DNA of 64,000 bases, taken from contig NC_133933.1 of NCBI RefSeq assembly GCF_031877795.1, forward strand, positions 7,500,632 to 7,564,631, read 5' to 3'. The notes beneath the pieces are model-generated. The model saw only the letters and a list, made by a program, of their open reading frames with translations. It had not been told where the DNA came from and did no database searches. This document shows positions 13,301-25,455 of the stretch, one piece after another. Source of the DNA: Strix aluco (taxonomy: Eukaryota > Chordata > Aves > Strigiformes > Strigidae). Both the position numbers and the translations under genes were made by a program. The first letter of the stretch is position 1. Each line of letters starts with the position of its first letter.

Positions 13301-16300
13301 ACACCACTTATTTAACATCTGAGAAATCCCTTCACTGGCTAAGTGACTGCGCTAGAGACCTAGGTGAACATTTAAAGCTATTGCCTATGTGCCATAGCAG
13401 GCATGCAAAAACAAAAAGAGCTGTTTCAATGGGTGGCAGTGAAGGCACTTGCCCTGACACCTTCTCAGTTTAGTACTTTTTTTTTGGCTATGTTTTAACT
13501 GTCCACATTGAAATTTCTTCTGTTGCTTTCAGTGGAGTTTTTGGGGGACTATTTCAGCCAAAAAGATCACAAGTAGAATCCCTTCTAAAAGGAGAATAGG
13601 CTGGCTGAGATGGTCCAGGCAGAGATGCTCCTGAAGAAGGCTGCCATAATTACCACTAGCAAACATGAACTCCCACCACAAATGTACTGCTAGAGTATCT
13701 TCTAAGTGTTTTGGCTGCTTTTGTTTTTAAAATGCAAACCCGACATCTTCTTAGGCAGGCTGACTTAAACCAATATCTGAACCTGACCTTCTAGATCTCA
13801 TGTTGTCTTGCACGAGAGCTACTTCACTTGTACAAGAGATCATTTGCAAAACTCCAGAGTAATACATGTTTCAGCTTATGCAAATTTTGCCTTTGAAGAC
13901 TGTTTATGGTGAAGAGTTTAGCAATACAGAGCATAAATAAATAATGTAATGATACTAATAATGGAGTTGCTCAGACACTGATTACAGCTTCATTAAGTGA
14001 GATTACTCACTGTGATCTCTGCACTACAAATTAGGTTTTGATAATTTGACCTATTCTCTATTTTACTTTAGTGAATTAGAAAAATAAATTGCCAGGACAG
14101 AACACTTAGAAAAGAAAAATATTTTTCTAACATTTTATAAAATGTTTGTTTAAAATGATAAAAATTACCCTCATGTCTCTGTTTATTCAGGGTAGGCAGG
14201 CTCATCTAAAATATTTTCAAAGGTAATATTTTTATATTAAAAGCTTTGGGAGTCTTTATTTTCTTTTACTTTTAATTCCCTAGTCATAAGAAATCTCTTC
14301 CAATCAGTGGTTTGGTTTTTTGTGGTTTGTTTTTGGGTTTGTTTTTTTTTTTTTTTTACAAAGTACATAACAAATAATGTCTTGATGCAATAAATTTCTT
14401 GCCAATTTTTCTTCTATATGTGTCACGGAGTTGCAACCCAGTCTGGTAATCAGCTCTGAAATTTTTTCTGAGGAACTCTATGCTTATAGAGATCCGTTTG
14501 CACACAGAATCAGAGATGCCAGATCTCTTGTATCAGCAAATGCAGAAGTGGAATTTGGCAGCCTGTGTGATAAATTAACCTCAGACTGAATGAAGGGCTT
14601 TTGCTTTAAACAAAAACCAAAACTTGAGCAACATATTTCCAGTTTGTGGTTTGCAGTATAATCCAGAAATGTGACCAGAAAGTCAGCATTAGTTAAACAA
14701 TTCAGTTTATACTGCCATGGGTGGAATGAAGGCTGTGTCCACCTTCGATGAGATTTTGCACTCAGGTAATACAAAGGAATGAGTTACAAGCATTATGCTT
14801 TGATGTTATGGTAACTGGATCAGTACTCCACAGGGCTCAGTTTTCTAAAAGATATATCTCTTATTACAAATGATGGAGCTAATTTTCAGAGTGCCTCTGA
14901 GAACTGCACTGGGGTGATGCATTTGTTTTCTTTGGTGGCTTTCTTTTTTCCTGTGATCCAAATGTTAATTTGTGTAGTTCAGCTCCTCAAGGGCTTCATC
15001 TGAATAGGGTATTTTGACATTAGTCTGAAAGGTTTATTGTAATCATCTTTACAATGAATTAAAACATGTTGATTAATATGGTTACCATTAACTCTGAGGA
15101 GTGCTTAAAATGGATCTTGATTCATGGCTTGATTCATGGGAGGCTATTGTGCAATTTAGAACTTAATATAATTCTCTCAAGTTGGCATCCTAATTTTTAG
15201 GCTGTTCTGTATCTCATACTAGCTAGTATCCTCTCCCTATCCTCCTTTCCCCATAAATAAGGAAATATTTGGGATTAGTCCAGCAAAGATTTACACAGGA
15301 TTCTCCTCCTTCCAAATAGAATGCGCATTTTTTAATATTTAAACATGAACTAGATTCCTAGTCTATTACTGTACAGACAAAACTATAAATCTTCGATTAT
15401 ATAACTGACTAAATTATACTCATATGACATTTGAAAGCTATAGGAAGAAAATGTGGCACAGGGTAGGATCCTGAATCTCAATTGTCCATTCCTCCCAGAC
15501 TCAGTTATTAAATACATGGCCTTGAATAACTTGTAGAAATTTAACTTAGTTTTTGTATGCTTAGCTCAACTTGTTTTAACATAGCTGTCTGATGTTGTTT
15601 TTCCAGAGAGCAGTCAGAAAAGCCATCCTGTCTCAGTGAGAGTAGATTCACAGTGTCAGTCAAATGCCCCCACTCTGAGCTGGTCTTTATTTATAGTATT
15701 CTATCTGCTTTTTCCATTGTATCAGCCCGCAGTGTGTCAGCTGGGTATCAAACTGCTGAATTAATAGAAAAACTGTAGTAAAAAGTACTAGCACAAAAGT
15801 GATAAACACCTCCACACAAATTACCCTCAGCACTAATCACTTAGGCTTTGTGAGAAACAGCACACTGAACAGTTTCTGAAATAACCTTACTCTGCCTTCA
15901 GCTTTTTAAAAATAGCCCCCAAAACATGCATAAACATCAGATGCTGTGAAACAGACCTCCCCTGCTAACTGTTTGTAGCTGTAATTAACACAGATTTACA
16001 GTTAGGGAATTTGAATGCCGGATAGTATTATATGTATTGTTTATAAATGTGTGTTGTCAGATGTATATTGGTAAACCTTTTTTCTTATAGTATCAGTGTT
16101 TCTCCTTTTACATCTGCTATGACAGAAGTGGAAGTTTTCATTACGACTTTTAGATTCACTACAACAGAATGAGCCATAAGGTTTCAAGGGGAGATACGTA
16201 ATTTTTAACAGTAGCTGGTGTTGTGCCTGCTTACAAACACCAGAGTTGGAGCTCTTTTTGTCTCAGATGATGGGGAATCCTTTAGCAAATTCATTTATCT

Positions 16301-16479
16301 TTTTCAAAGATGCAATCCACTGAACATGCAGAGCAGCAGCCTTTATTCCTCTTCCCTATTGTACAGAAGTATATATTTCACAAGAAGGCAGAGAGACTGT
16401 CTTGACATGTCTGTAAGCATGTGGAAGAGGCTTATGCACAGTGTCTAAAGGATGAATGAAGGATGCTTGAGTCTTCCTG
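10378..16479. other. Intergenic DNA, no gene recognised
   Basis: No gene or clear repeat apart from the poly(T) tract at 14342. The segment 11094-11330 has balanced composition and words such as CATGGCAGCTGGATGG that look like a conserved non-coding element; alignment would decide. Confidence 0.65.
14342..14357 (+). repeat. Poly(T) tract with GT-rich lead-in
   Basis: Sixteen T preceded by a G/T-rich stretch from about 14309. It may be the antisense poly(A) tail of a decayed retroposon, but no body is recognisable. Confidence 0.8.
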
Positions 16480-17479
16480 CCTTGGGCCAGTCATGAGTGG
16501 TGTCCCCCAGGGCTCGGTTTTGGGGCCACTTCTCTTTAATATCTTTATTGATGATCTAGATGAGGGGATCGAATGCACCATCAGTAAGTTTGCAGACGAC
16601 ACCAAGTTGGGTGGGAGTGTTGATCTGCTCGAGGGTAGGGAGGCTCTGCAGAGAGACCTGGACAGGCTGGAGCGATGGGCTGAGGCCAACTGTAGGAGTT
16701 TCAATAAGGCCAAATGCCGGGTGCTGCCCTTGGGCCACAACAACCCCCAGCGGCGCTACAGGCTTGGGGAGGAGTGGCTGGAGAGCTGCCAGTCAGAGAG
16801 GGACCTGGGGGTGTTGATTGACAGACAGCTGAACATGAGCCAGCAGTGTGCCCAGGTGGCCAAGAAGGCCAATGGCATCCTGGCTTGCATCAGAAATGGC
16901 GTGGCCAGCAGGGACAGGGAAGGGATCTTACCCCTGTACTCGGCACTGGTGAGGCCACACCTCGATGACTGGGTTCAGTTTTGGGCCCCTCACTACAAAA
17001 AGGACATTGAATCACTTGAGCGTGTCCAAAGAAGGGCAACAAAGCTGGTGAAGGGTCTGGAGCACAGGTCTGATGGGGAGCGGCTGAGGGAACTGGGGGG
17101 GTTTAGTCTGGAGAAGAGGAGGCTGAGGGGAGACCTCATTGCCCTCTACAGCTGCCTGAAAGGAGGTTGCAGAGAGCTGGGGACGAGTCTCTTTACCTCT
17201 TGTCCTATCACTTGTTACTTGGTTAATGGCCTCAAATTGCGCCAGGGAAGGTTTAGACTGGATATTAGGAAGCATTTCTTTACAGAATGGGTGGTTAGGC
17301 ATTGGAATGTGCTGCCCAGGGCAGTGGTGGAGTCCCCATCCCTGGAGGGGTTTAAGAGTAAAGTTGACTTAGCACTTAGAGATATGCTGTATTTGGGAAC
17401 TGTCAGTGTTAGGTCAATGGTTGGACTGGATGATCTTCTAGGTCTTTTCCAACCTAGACAATTCTGTGATTCTGTGATT
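16480..17479 (+). mobile_element. 5'-truncated CR1 LINE with open reverse transcriptase C-terminal frame
   Basis: A non-LTR retrotransposon fragment of about 1 kb. The translated frame begins at reverse transcriptase block [21 protein letters not shown], has the catalytic FADDTKLGG block, and continues through the thumb and C-terminal region (for example [29 protein letters not shown], here shown only in part: [14 protein letters not shown]). No stop or frameshift interrupts about 300 codons. The nucleotide 3' end is CR1-typical, with TGGACTGGATGATCTTCT, then TTTTCCAACCTAGA and two copies of an ATTCTGTG unit at 17461-17478. Fingers and endonuclease domains are missing (5' truncation), so the copy cannot move by itself. 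The frame runs past the usual ORF2 end into the 3' untranslated part, to a stop at 17546-17548, which suggests a small change near the original stop. The left boundary is approximate (16460-16490). Confidence 0.95.
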
Positions 17480-19935
17480 GGTGACCAGGCAAAGCTGGCT
17501 TTCTGTGTTATACCAGTGACAGTGACTTTGCTTCTAGAGAATATCTGAGCCAGCAACATGGTACCAAGAGCAATGGAGTCTGCAGTGTCTCCAATCCCAA
17601 CACTGGTGATCTGTCACCATAGGGATGTTTATGGTTCCTTTTATCTGTCCTGCAGGTTACAGGTGGGTTTTTTTGTTTGGCCCCACAGGTTACACTTGGG
17701 CTTTGCCCAAGTTTTGAGCTTTTCCTTGCAAGAAACAACTTGAAATTCTTATACTGTTTCTTGTCTCAAGAGCTTGATCTTGAAATCAAGCACCAAGTAT
17801 TGCAAGATATAGAGTGAAAACCCCAAAGCTGGCAGTGGCAAGTGAGTAGCTTTTATATGTTCTTTTTGTATTTTGATCAGCTTCATGTTAACCATAACAT
17901 CTCTGTCTCCCAGAATCCCTAACTTAGGTAAATACATTTTTTTGCACCCTTTTAACCCAAGTTCATACTTTACTCAGGACCATTTTTTTCCTTCTAAGTT
18001 TTCTAGCCTTGTACTCTATGCAATGTTGTGGCTAGATGTACATTCATACATTTTGGTATGTAGTAGGATTTTCCAGCTCCCTTAACCTATGTACCACGAC
18101 AAATCTAGCCCTTGTGCCCGAGTTTCTTCAGTGTTGCAAAATTCAGATCTGATCAGCTAATGGGTAGTTTCATGCACCCAGTCATGCAGAAGACTTTTGG
18201 TTATTGAAGTCAAGCCAAACTAGCATGGAATGCATAATTTAACAGCTTTTGGGAGTTTGTTGCATCAATCTGCAATGCACTGTCTGGTCTCACCTTGCTG
18301 TCCCAAGAGCTAAGACCTTTTCCTCTTTTATTCTCTATCTGAAGTAATGACTGAGGGTTGCAAGCCTAACCCAAATGTGCTATTCTGAGTGGTACTGCAG
18401 GAGCCGTGGGTGTGCAAGGTACCCAAAACTCCCGTAACACTGTATAATTGTTGCTCATTTCTTTGCTGTCATTCAGAGGCTGTCAGTCTCTTGCAATGCT
18501 GACGTACATGCCCTGGGAGCAAGTGTCATGCTGCTCCAGCCCTTTCCCTTGTGCCTTGTCACCAAACAGCCAGCCCAGTAAAGGCTTTTGATCACTGTCA
18601 CTTTGGCTTGGGTTTAGAGGTTGAAAGCCTCTGCTCTCTACTGATTTATTTGTGTAATAGCAGCAGAGAGGAAATAAGGACTCACTTTTCCACTTGCCCT
18701 TCTCACAGTTTCTTGCAGCTCCACAGGAGTTGGTGGGATGGGGACTCTATGTTCTCAGCCCTGCTCCTCCCGGGAGTGGTGTTGCAGTGAACGCTGTTCT
18801 CGCACTGTCCCTGCTACAACCAGCCACAGTAGCAGTGGGTCCCTGACACGCTCAGCAAACGATGTCTTTGACCATTCAAAACTGATGTAATAGGCCTATC
18901 AAGAGGAAACCATTTTGCAGCATTGTGTTGTGATTTTTATTGGTCCAGCAAAACCATAGGACTCCATCTTTGGAAGCCACCTAGTAGTGTGTTTACCTAT
19001 TTGTCTCTGTACTGACACAGCCGACCCCCAGAACATTTATCAAAGGCAGGAGACGGCCCCTGTAACAACTAAACTAGACAAAAGTAGCCCTGTTCTCTGC
19101 TATCATCTGAAAAATCCATACAGGGAGAATAAGCTACTAATCCAGATGCCATGCATCTGCCAGAACCAGAGCTCAAACATAAATTTATTATTTTTTGACC
19201 TCCAGGCTAATGTCTACTAAAAGCTATACTCTCTTTTTAGGTTATATAAAGGATTGCACGAACCCACCTACATTCTTTCTAGCCTGCATTATTGAGAGGT
19301 GATGAATTAATAGGAGTATCCCTACAAAACCATTTATTCTGGTTAAGGTTTTAAATTGAAATATTACTCAGGTAATATCTCAATTTAATGAGTAAAATAT
19401 AGATTTTTATTTTTTTTAACTTGGTTTCTACAAGTGGCTGCACCAGCCCCCAACATTTTAAGAGGCAGCCTGTACTGGGCTGTCACAAAACAGGACTTCC
19501 ATCTAAGAACTGAAATGATGCTCATGTTTTGCTTACAAGCTAATCAGAACTGCAGCAGAAAATGTTTAAAAATGGCATTTATTATGACGTTTTGCTAAAC
19601 AGCAGATGTGGTTTTGCTCAAGCATGTAAATGTCAAGGAGCAGAGCACCTAGCAACCAGTTTGCAAGATATTTTCAGCATGCAAAGAAGGTTTGTGGAGC
19701 CTGTTGGCAGACGTACTCTCCTTAGTGCTCAATAGCTGTCCCAGCTGCAGCCTCGGGTAGATAGGCTGTCTTCCTCACCTTTTTTTAACTGGCAATCCAC
19801 CTAAGGAGATAATATTGCACCATGATAGGTGTGCTCCAACTGGATGTTTTCTAGCTAGCCCCGGTTTCTGAAACCAGTCCAGAAACCTCTCATGCAGGGA
19901 GGGTGGTGGGCTAACAACCTTTCAATATTAAATCC
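17480..19935. other. Intergenic DNA, no gene recognised
   Basis: Unique-looking sequence between two CR1 copies. No open frame above 114 codons starts here and none resembles a known protein. Confidence 0.7.
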
Positions 19936-20185
19936 TTTATATCATAAGACGAGAGGAGGCCTGATGGTCATCCAGACCATTCTTTTCTCCAAAGGCAGGA
20001 TTTGTGTCACCTCTGAGAAGAGTTTCTTTCAAAAAACTTCCTGTGATGGAGATCCTGCAGTCAGAAGAATCACTGTCCTTATTGGTAGGGAGATATTTGG
20101 TTCTCCCTTTCTTCATAACTAACCTGAATTTTCCGTTGTGTAGACTTAAGCCTAATCATTCTGTCTTCTACTGAACATGGGTGTG
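19936..20185 (-). mobile_element. Old, diverged CR1-type LINE fragment
   Basis: The + strand contains in order GATGGTCATCCAGACCATTC, GATGGAGATCCTGCAG, and a stretch around 20110-20170 resembling the complement of the CR1 segment that encodes [12 protein letters not shown] (compare CTAACCTGAATTTTCC and ACTTAAGCCTAATCATTCTG). This order and spacing agree with the antisense of the last about 250 bp of older CR1 families. Divergence is high and no reading frame survives. Boundaries are approximate. Confidence 0.65.
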
Positions 20186-23100
20186 GAGAACACGTAGGAT
20201 TGCAAGAGCTATTCTTGTGGTCCAGAGCAAAGGTCTAACACCGCAGTCTGCCTCCAACAGCAGTCACAGCAAGATGCCTGAGGAGTACGAACGGGATAAG
20301 CATGTGTGTGTGATACTGTCATCTTACAAAAGCATGGCCAGATCTGTTTTGTCTCACAGGATTTTCTGAGCCTGTTGTGGTTTCTCTACTTAGTAACTTG
20401 CAGTGGATTGCTCTTCCAAGTTCTCCATTTGATTCTTTCTCTTCTTGTGACAGTTTTAGTTTTTTAAATGCTTTTACATCTCATCCTTTTTCAGATGATT
20501 CCTCTTTAGACTGAACATTCATTTCATCTTCTCTCATAGGTCATGTCTTCTAGTCTTCTGATCGTTTTCTAATTGATCTATGCCTTTCTTCCAGCATAGT
20601 TTCTTACACTGGCCATATTACATCAGCCAAGCCTTCACCCATGCTGAAGATGTACCTTCTTTATGTCTCATACCTTACTGATCTCATTAACGTGCTGTGT
20701 TTTCTGGGAAGCATGTCCTGTTACAGATAGCATAATCAGGATTTTTGGCTGTGATTTAAACAGGATCTGTGACTTGTTTTTCAAGATGCTTCCGTTCTCA
20801 TTGAACTAAATGGGACACGAAGGCACTTGCTCTTCAGATGTCTATGTTTGAAATCTGTAACCATGGAGAATATTTATACATCTCCCTCTGCATCTGAGAC
20901 CCATTCTCATTCTCACTGAAGTTATTGTTAGCAAGCCCTGACAATGCTTGCAGTAGTCTTAACTTATGCTGAAAATGACCTTTTCTTTTGGACTAGACAA
21001 CAGGCTTTTCTTAGCCACAATTTCCAGCCTGTCCCTGCAAGTTTGGAAGGGATGCTTTTCTCTTCCTTCTGTAAAAAGAAGAGTTTGTGCTTCCCCACCC
21101 TGCTGTCAACTAAGTGGTGTGTTCTATGCAAGTGGCATGTCCAACACCTGAACGTCACTATATGACAGTACCTTACAATGCATTTAGTATTGTAGCTAAA
21201 ATAGGAGAAGGTAATCTAATAAAACCCACCTCCACATTTTGATATATTTTCTTGTGGAGGACATTCTGTGAGTCTCCAGATGAGTGAATGATTGTACACA
21301 TAACAATACTTAGAAGTCTAACTCTTGCTTCGTTGCCTAAGCTTCCATTGAGAAAAAATCTGTTAGACGTAATGGATAGAGATTTGAAAGTATCTTTTAG
21401 ATATGCTACAATCATATGAGGGCTAGTGCTGGAAATCATACTTGCCCATGGACACTGGACAAATAAAGATTTAAAGGGAAAATTCAAATGACTGCAACAT
21501 TCAAAGAAGGGTAAGTCTAGCTAAGTCCAAGGGAGCCAAATACGTGTGGGGACTGTTTCCCTTTCTCCAAAGGAGTTCTGCTGTTCTCTGCAGGAGTATT
21601 GAGAAGCAACATACAAAAGTCTATGGCTTTCAGTGGTGCAATGATGGGAAGGATGGAGTGACATAGACAATAGACAACAGAAAATGGGCTCAATTCTGCG
21701 TGTTGTGGTGTGCTCTTTGTCACTGAGACTATGTGAGATGTGAATGAGTCAACAGGATTACTGTGATCTGTGAGTGTTGTTCAGGACTGGGAGACTGTTC
21801 AGAATCTCAAAGGACAGGTATGTCACTGAATATCTGTGTGACTGAGAAAGCTTTGCCTGAGAGGAATGCAGTGAGGTGAAAGCAGTGGGAGCCAGGAGTC
21901 CTTATTCTAAGTGGCTGCATAATTCACTGGTTTGTTGCCTGTACTGCTTTCTCAACAGCTGGCTGGTTTAAGGTGATATATTTGTTTAGAGCTGTGTACA
22001 GATTGTCCAGTCATATGTAACTCAGAGGGATTTTTTTAAAGAAGGATTACATTTACGGAAGAAAAAAAAAAATGCTGCTTCCTTCTCAACACCCTCTCTC
22101 CCCCTGCCCAGATGAAATCAGCAGTCAGGAAACTCTGACTTGGTACCAGTTAGAAAACATCGGCATTGTTCTGAATGCTGACAAAATCTTGCTTCTCAGC
22201 AAGCTGCAGCGTTTTCCTTCCCTGTTACAAATCAGTTGGTAGGAAGGAGGGTAACAGATCTGACAATTTTGGAGTCCTGGTCCTCTGCAAGTACTCTATC
22301 CTGGCTCTTACAGCCATCCCACCAGCTGAGAGTCTGTCCCAGACATTATCACAGCTCCTTTCAATCCAAATCTTATTAGCTTTCATTTGCAGAGAGGTTG
22401 CCCTGACATGGCAAAGATCATGAGCTGTATTTTTCAGATGCTGTTACTGCATAGCAGCTGAGTTGGCCAATGCATCTTTAATTTCCTTTTGGCATCCAGC
22501 CCAAGGGAACATGCAATGAGCAATTTCCTCAAACATAGTATCAGTAGGAAATTCATCTTGTTCTGAGCCAGCTACGTGATCTAAGCAGGGGACAGTATGA
22601 TTTTCGGCTTTGATACTCTGAAGCAGAAATTGGAATATAAAATCATCCTCAGTATTTGGATGCCTGTACTTTCCCAGGGGGCATTTCAAGTGATACAACT
22701 GATTCCTTACCCTGACATTTTCTTAGAATTTCCTTATATCGTAGCTATCAGTGGGCTGTTTACGGAGTATTGTATAGTCTACCAAACTTGTGCAAATATT
22801 TTATTTCACAGTAAGGAGAGAGAGTTTAGAAACCAAAACACAACCAGGCAGGATAGTGTTATATTTTTGAGTGTTTAGAATCAGCTCCTCCAGTATGAAT
22901 TGACCTCCTTAGTTTCTAATCCTGATCTCTATAAAACCACACCTATTTTCAGAACATTTACTTTGTCTGTCACTAAATTTTAGTGTTTTTATCTGATTCT
23001 TATCTTTACCTCTCTTTATCTTCCCAGTTCCTAGACTGTTCGCGTATCTCAGATTTCAAAACAACTCCTGACCCTCGATTCTCTCCACTGATCTTTTTCG

Positions 23101-25309
23101 AAGTGGTGGAAAGCTGCATATGCAGTACTTGCAGTGCCTTGGATAGATTTTCAGGATTTCTCCTGAGCTAAAGAATTTTGTAGAACCTCCCACTCCACCT
23201 TGCATAACTGTTTCATAGTTCCCATGGAATTTTTTTGTCTGATACCTGTTACTTGTTGTATTGCCACACTCTGAGTTCAAACATAGGGCTTGCTTTACTG
23301 TAAGGAATTTGCAGTAGTTGTTATTTCTTTCCTTTGAGGTTGGATCTTTGGGGCTGAGACTTGCTGTCCAGGTGAATTCTTGAACCCATTATGTCAGGGA
23401 CAGGAATGCAGGTCATAATGATAAAACTTTGCTGGTTTCATCTGATTTCTGTTCTCATGACTGACAGGTGCTCTGTACATCAGTATTCAGTCCCTCTCAG
23501 CTGGAGTATTTTGACTGTCCATAATACAGAGTGTTTGGGATACAGAGGTTTCAGTGTAAATTACTTGCCTCCTTCACCTCCTCTCTTTCTTTTTTTCTCC
23601 CCTGGTGGGTTCCCCTCTGTAGGGAGTTTTCTGCTCCTTTGACATTGCTTGGGCGCCCACGTAGATTTAGGTTAGGATAAGTTTCACTGTCTTTGCTTGC
23701 TTTGCACACTTTGTTTTTCTTGATAATTAACCTGGATCACTAAAGTGTCCCTCCATTATGATTGCCTCTGCTCTGCTTTTATCATACATTATTTCAGATG
23801 GGTGCCTTCAGTTCCTGTTTTTCAAAACATTTTTCTGAAGTCTTGTTTGGCTTCCCAAGGTATCTGACATTTGTGGTTACACAGTGATTATAAGTGCGTG
23901 TGGATGTTGTAGCCTGTCCTCCTTTTCCTCTGATTTCTGAGTTCATCAACTTTAGCTACATTTGATGGAAATAGTGGAGGAGCTGGACCTCTTCAAAGAA
24001 CATGTCAATGCATTTCCCGCAGAAAGGGAAACTGGCTCATGGCAGATATCTTTGTTCCTTCTTGACCTTGATTCAGGAACACAGGTCATGCTTGCCTATG
24101 TAGTGTTTATTATCTTTTACCCTGCATTATTTTACTTTCTGGGAATGCATTAATGTTGATTTCTTGAAGGAGACACTGTTAGAGTACTCCTCGATGCTTC
24201 CTTCATCTTTCTCGTAAATGGCTGCTTTACAGATCCTTCTCTATTTGCCAATGGGTTACACACTTTGAAGATGTTCACCAAGCCCACTTGTGCAAAGCCT
24301 TCACAGAGAGGAAAGTGATCTTAGAATTATTCTTTAGTAACCTTTAATCTGAATTCAATGTGACTTATTGCCACCATGCTAGAATGAATCCCTGACGAAC
24401 GGAGGGATGGATGAACACTAGCTTGATGATCAGTCTATTCAGCTTCACCTGACCTCTACCAGGTATTTCAGATATATTCTGATGCAAAACTGCATATTCA
24501 TAAATATCTTTTTAATTTCAGGCTAGCAGCAATTGACTCGGTGTTTTTTATTCCAGAAGTTGTAAATGCAAACTTTTTTGTTTAGGAAAGTCTTAGTCCT
24601 CTGCTGAATTAAATTGGGTTTTTTGAGTAATTTTATGATGACTTGTAAAATGAAGTTTCATCAAGCCATATATAAATATATTTGTACTTGTAGCAACTGT
24701 AAATGTGTTGTCTTAATTTTTCAGCAATTAATTTCTACTTAAAGAAGGTATGTTTTACTTTTCCTCCTTCTTCCTTTGAAGCAGTTGATTTGATTCTTCT
24801 ATATTTACTTTGTTCTGTGTACATTTCCCAATCCAGAGCAAAACCACATCTTTTTCATACCTCTCTCTCAAATTTTTGCAAGATTATAGTTATACTTCAT
24901 GATTGTCTCTGAATGTAGCATATGTTTTTTGAGAAGCTATGTCTAAGTTAACCCAGAACTCAAGGTGGGGCAGGCAACTAACTTATATTCATTCCCTTTC
25001 TCCCATCGTAATAGTTTGAGGTTTTATATTTTGCTTTACACTTTCCTCTCCACCTACTATCAAGCCAATTTTATCTGAGCAGTTCGGCTGCCCTTGCTTT
25101 GCTTTGTTCTCATTATTTTGGAAATGGTGCCAGCTATTTTAGTTGTTAATGATTTTGCCTCTTCAAAAGAGAGCATGATCTCAGTAAGCATGCAGACAGG
25201 GCTCCTCTACATCTAGGATATGGTAGCTACTGACAATAAATGGCAGACAGGGTGAAAACAAACACAAAAAAATCCAGCCCCTCTCTTTGGTTATTAGGGT
25301 ATTTCTTTA
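20186..25309. other. Intergenic DNA, no gene recognised
   Basis: AT-rich DNA with short chance open frames only. A pyrimidine-rich patch lies at about 23570-23615. No repeat or RNA gene recognised. Confidence 0.7.
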
Positions 25310-25455
25310 CTGCCCCTCCCTGGCAGTGTTCAAGGCCAGGTTGGACGGGGCTTTGAGCAACCTGGGCTAGTGGAAGGTGTCCCTGCCCATGGCAGGGGGG
25401 TTGGAGCTAGATGAGCTTTAAGGTCCCTTCCAACCCAAACCATTCTATGATGATT
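25310..25455 (+). mobile_element. CR1 LINE 3'-end fragment
   Basis: Contains CCCTGGCAGTGTTCAAGGCC, AGGTTGGACGGGGCTTTGAG, then GGTGTCCCTGCCCATGGCAG and AAGGTCCCTTCCAACCCAAA, ending in CATTCTATGATGA. This is the classic 3' end of another CR1 subfamily, different from the copy at 16480-17479. About 145 bp remain. The terminal ATTCTATG repeat is incomplete. Confidence 0.95.

Noticed and set aside
15116-15139. Tandem 12-bp duplication (CTTGATTCATGG twice)
   Set aside because: Too short to be more than chance or simple slippage.
16432-17738. Antisense and alternative-frame open frames over the CR1 element
   Set aside because: They are shadows of the CR1 reverse transcriptase frame.
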